Assembly: GCF_023734775.1 (NCBI RefSeq)
Contig: NZ_AP025732.1
Span: forward strand, 5,764,501-5,828,500
From: Nostoc cf. commune SO-36
Lineage (GTDB): Bacteria > Cyanobacteriota > Cyanobacteriia > Cyanobacteriales > Nostocaceae
Length of the DNA: 64,000 nucleotides
Direction of reading: 5' to 3'
The translations under genes were made by a program, and so were the position numbers. The notes under the pieces are model-generated. The model was given only the letters and a program-made list of their open reading frames with translations. It was not told where the DNA came from and ran no database searches. Shown here one piece after another: positions 63,082 through 64,000 of this stretch (within the stretch, counting starts at the first letter, position 1; every line of letters begins with the position of its first letter).

Positions 63082-63405
63082 ATGATGAATCATTACTCAC
63101 TTCAATGGATTGAGGCATGGTGCCAAGAAAATGGCTGGACAGATTTGTTTGTAGAGCGACGTAACAATTTTTGGGCTTTTCCTCCGGGTGGGGTAATGCC
63201 AGAACCAATCCCAGTTCATGCTCTTAGATTGATTAAAGCCGAAAATGGACTGACTTTTGAAGAGCGATTGTGGTCGATGTCCGCAGTAGTTGGCACAATC
63301 CTAGCTGTTCTTTTTACCTTTTGGTTTCAGTCGCCAATGCCATTAGTTTTAGCTTTCGCTTTGAACGCCGTTACGGTGGCTCAATTTGAACTTGAAGATG
63401 TCTAA
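63082..63405 (+). CDS. Conserved cyanobacterial membrane protein, unknown function
   Basis: Starting at ATG 63082 (MMNHYSLQWIEAWCQENGWT), a 107-residue protein. The N-terminal part has EWCQENGWTDLF-like and NNFWAFPPGGVMPEPIPVHA motifs. These I recall as conserved in small cyanobacterial proteins without a name. The second half has a hydrophobic segment pair (MSAVVGTILAVLFTFWFQSP and MPLVLAFALNAVTVA). A longer frame from 63025 is less likely. A strong terminator follows (63430). Confidence 0.75.
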   Translation: MMNHYSLQWIEAWCQENGWTDLFVERRNNFWAFPPGGVMPEPIPVHALRLIKAENGLTFEERLWSMSAVVGTILAVLFTFWFQSPMPLVLAFALNAVTVAQFELEDV

Positions 63406-63429
63406 ATTTTTATTTGGGGCTTTGCTATT

Positions 63430-63470
63430 AAAACTGCTCTTGTCTTCTCAGCAAGAGCAGTTTTTAATTT
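63430..63470 (+). terminator. Rho-independent terminator
   Basis: A perfect 13-bp stem (aaaactgctcttg / caagagcagtttt) with a nine-base loop is followed by a T-rich run. It lies 25 bases after the small membrane-protein gene. This is the clearest intrinsic terminator in the window. Confidence 0.85.
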
Positions 63471-63517
63471 AATGATTTGTATAGCAACCATCTAGTCTGT
63501 TAAGACTAGGACTTACG

Positions 63518-63658
63518 CAAAATATCTCTCAAACTCTGATTTCTCCGTGCCCTCTGTGCCTCTGCGGTAGCCTGCGGCAAGCCGTACCCTTCGGGAAGCT
63601 ACGCGTAGCGTCTCGTAGAGAAGCGTCTACGTTATTCCATAACTCGTGCGTAAGTCCT
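63518..63658. repeat. 141-bp MITE with AGGACTTACGCA ends
   Basis: aggacttacgca (63518-63529) and tgcgtaagtcct (63647-63658) are perfect terminal inverted repeats. The interior is the module string tctgtgcctctgcggtagcc, ggcaagccgtacccttcggg, tagcgtctcgtagagaagcg, which also occurs inverted at 59041-59137. No ORF. The rest of the 63406-63872 gap is AT-rich, with an unexplained short minus-strand frame at 63696-63941. Confidence 0.9.
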
Positions 63659-63805
63659 AAAGACATAACAATTAGAAATCACTAACACCTTAAGATCAGC
63701 TAGCAGGTACAACTACCTTTGCGTGTTTGTTAACGTAGTCCACAAATAATTGCTTCAATCGCGGACTAACGCCGGCGTGTTCAAAGAATCCAAAGCAAAT
63801 CCGAA

Positions 63806-63877
63806 ATAGTACAATCTGAATGCCAACCCTGAATCTATGAGATAGTACAATCTGAATGCCAACCCTGAATCTATGAG
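63806..63877. repeat. Perfect 36-bp tandem duplication at a gene start
   Basis: Two identical copies of atagtacaatctgaatgcca...tctatgag abut (63806-63841, 63842-63877). The second copy contains the start codon of the following acetyltransferase gene, so its upstream region was recently duplicated. Confidence 0.9.
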
Positions 63878-64000
63878 TGCTAACGAAATATCTCTTAGAC
63901 CTGCCCAAGAAACAGATGCCTGGGTGCTGAGTGCAATTCATATTGCTGCTATCAAAACTCTACCTGCAACTTTTTATACTGAAAAAGAACTTTTAGCTTG
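63873..64000 (+). CDS. GNAT-family N-acetyltransferase (N-terminus only)
   Basis: The reading frame starts at ATG 63873 and continues off the right edge. The visible 42 residues (MSANEISLRPAQETDAWVLS, AIHIAAIKTLPATFYTEKEL) match the N-terminal beta-strand and first helix of GNAT acetyltransferases (IxLRPAxxxDxxxLxxI). The acetyl-CoA site lies beyond the window. The start lies within the second copy of a 36-bp duplication. Confidence 0.75.
   Translation, partial: MSANEISLRPAQETDAWVLSAIHIAAIKTLPATFYTEKELLA

Noticed and set aside
63696..63941. Minus-strand 81-codon gene at the right edge
   Set aside because: It crosses the 36-bp duplication and overlaps the acetyltransferase start. Only the end (LKQLFVDYVNKHAKVVVPAS) looks protein-like, perhaps a scrap, but I cannot identify it.

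Overview
The window reads as chromosome from a filamentous, Nostoc-like cyanobacterium. The signs are very frequent HIP1 octamers (GCGATCGC), cyanobacterial marker genes (ycf3, crtH, accD with a zinc ribbon, Ycf19/YggT, DUF1350, a carotenoid oxygenase, a DUF697 GTPase), heptameric tandem repeats of the STRR type, and many palindromic, MITE-like intergenic repeats. The species call is inference. No rRNA, tRNA, CRISPR array or intact transposase was seen.

Layout. 0-2.5 kb: partial DUF1350 hydrolase, small membrane proteins, a truncated M48 protease, a ParB scrap and a 129-bp MITE. 2.5-6.3 kb: dihydrouridine synthase, a VapC-type toxin-antitoxin pair, a dead second antitoxin, an AT-rich protein with DEDD-exonuclease-like motifs, and a 21-bp tandem array beside a remnant of a phosphoketolase 3' end. 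6.5-16 kb: TPP-dependent phosphoketolase/transketolase-like enzyme, orphan FecCD permease, SMR pump, Eis-like acetyltransferase, AMIN plus beta-lactamase-fold protein, and a large di-haem peroxidase-like protein. 16.3-23 kb is a decay zone: an EamA transporter, a DUF1400 hydrolase, a hypothetical gene and upp are all frameshifted, and a possible c-type cytochrome remnant lies among them, while yggT and a small membrane gene stay intact. 23.4-31.9 kb: crtH, a frameshifted small gene, a lipoprotein, purT with a frameshifted tail, a pentapeptide protein, EcsC, a second PIN toxin with a duplicated antitoxin-like partner, and leuB. 32-42 kb: pilD, accD, an MFS transporter, a Ser/Thr kinase broken inside its catalytic loop, and a GTPase. 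42-54 kb: carotenoid oxygenase, an acyltransferase, a MoaD-like protein, gatC, ycf3, YedK/HMCES, GST, DUF167, DUF2809, DUF2231, DUF2993, an HD hydrolase and an orphan CheR. 55-64 kb: a nested repeat, truB, then DUF58, MoxR and DUF4350 genes, with a HIP1-based tandem array and a secreted-protein gene between DUF58 and MoxR, and GNAT genes.

Most intact genes are scattered housekeeping or single-gene units. Short co-directional groups include DUF4350-MoxR-DUF58, ycf3-gatC-moaD-like, DUF2809-DUF167 and the two toxin-antitoxin pairs. The main story of the window is its intergenic repeats, several nested within one another, and a clear cluster of decaying genes. No complete novel multi-gene system stood out. 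The best candidates for new biology are the DEDD-like nuclease protein at 4972-5862, the tandem-duplicated antitoxin at 29803-30288, and the nested repeats at 55.0-55.5 kb.
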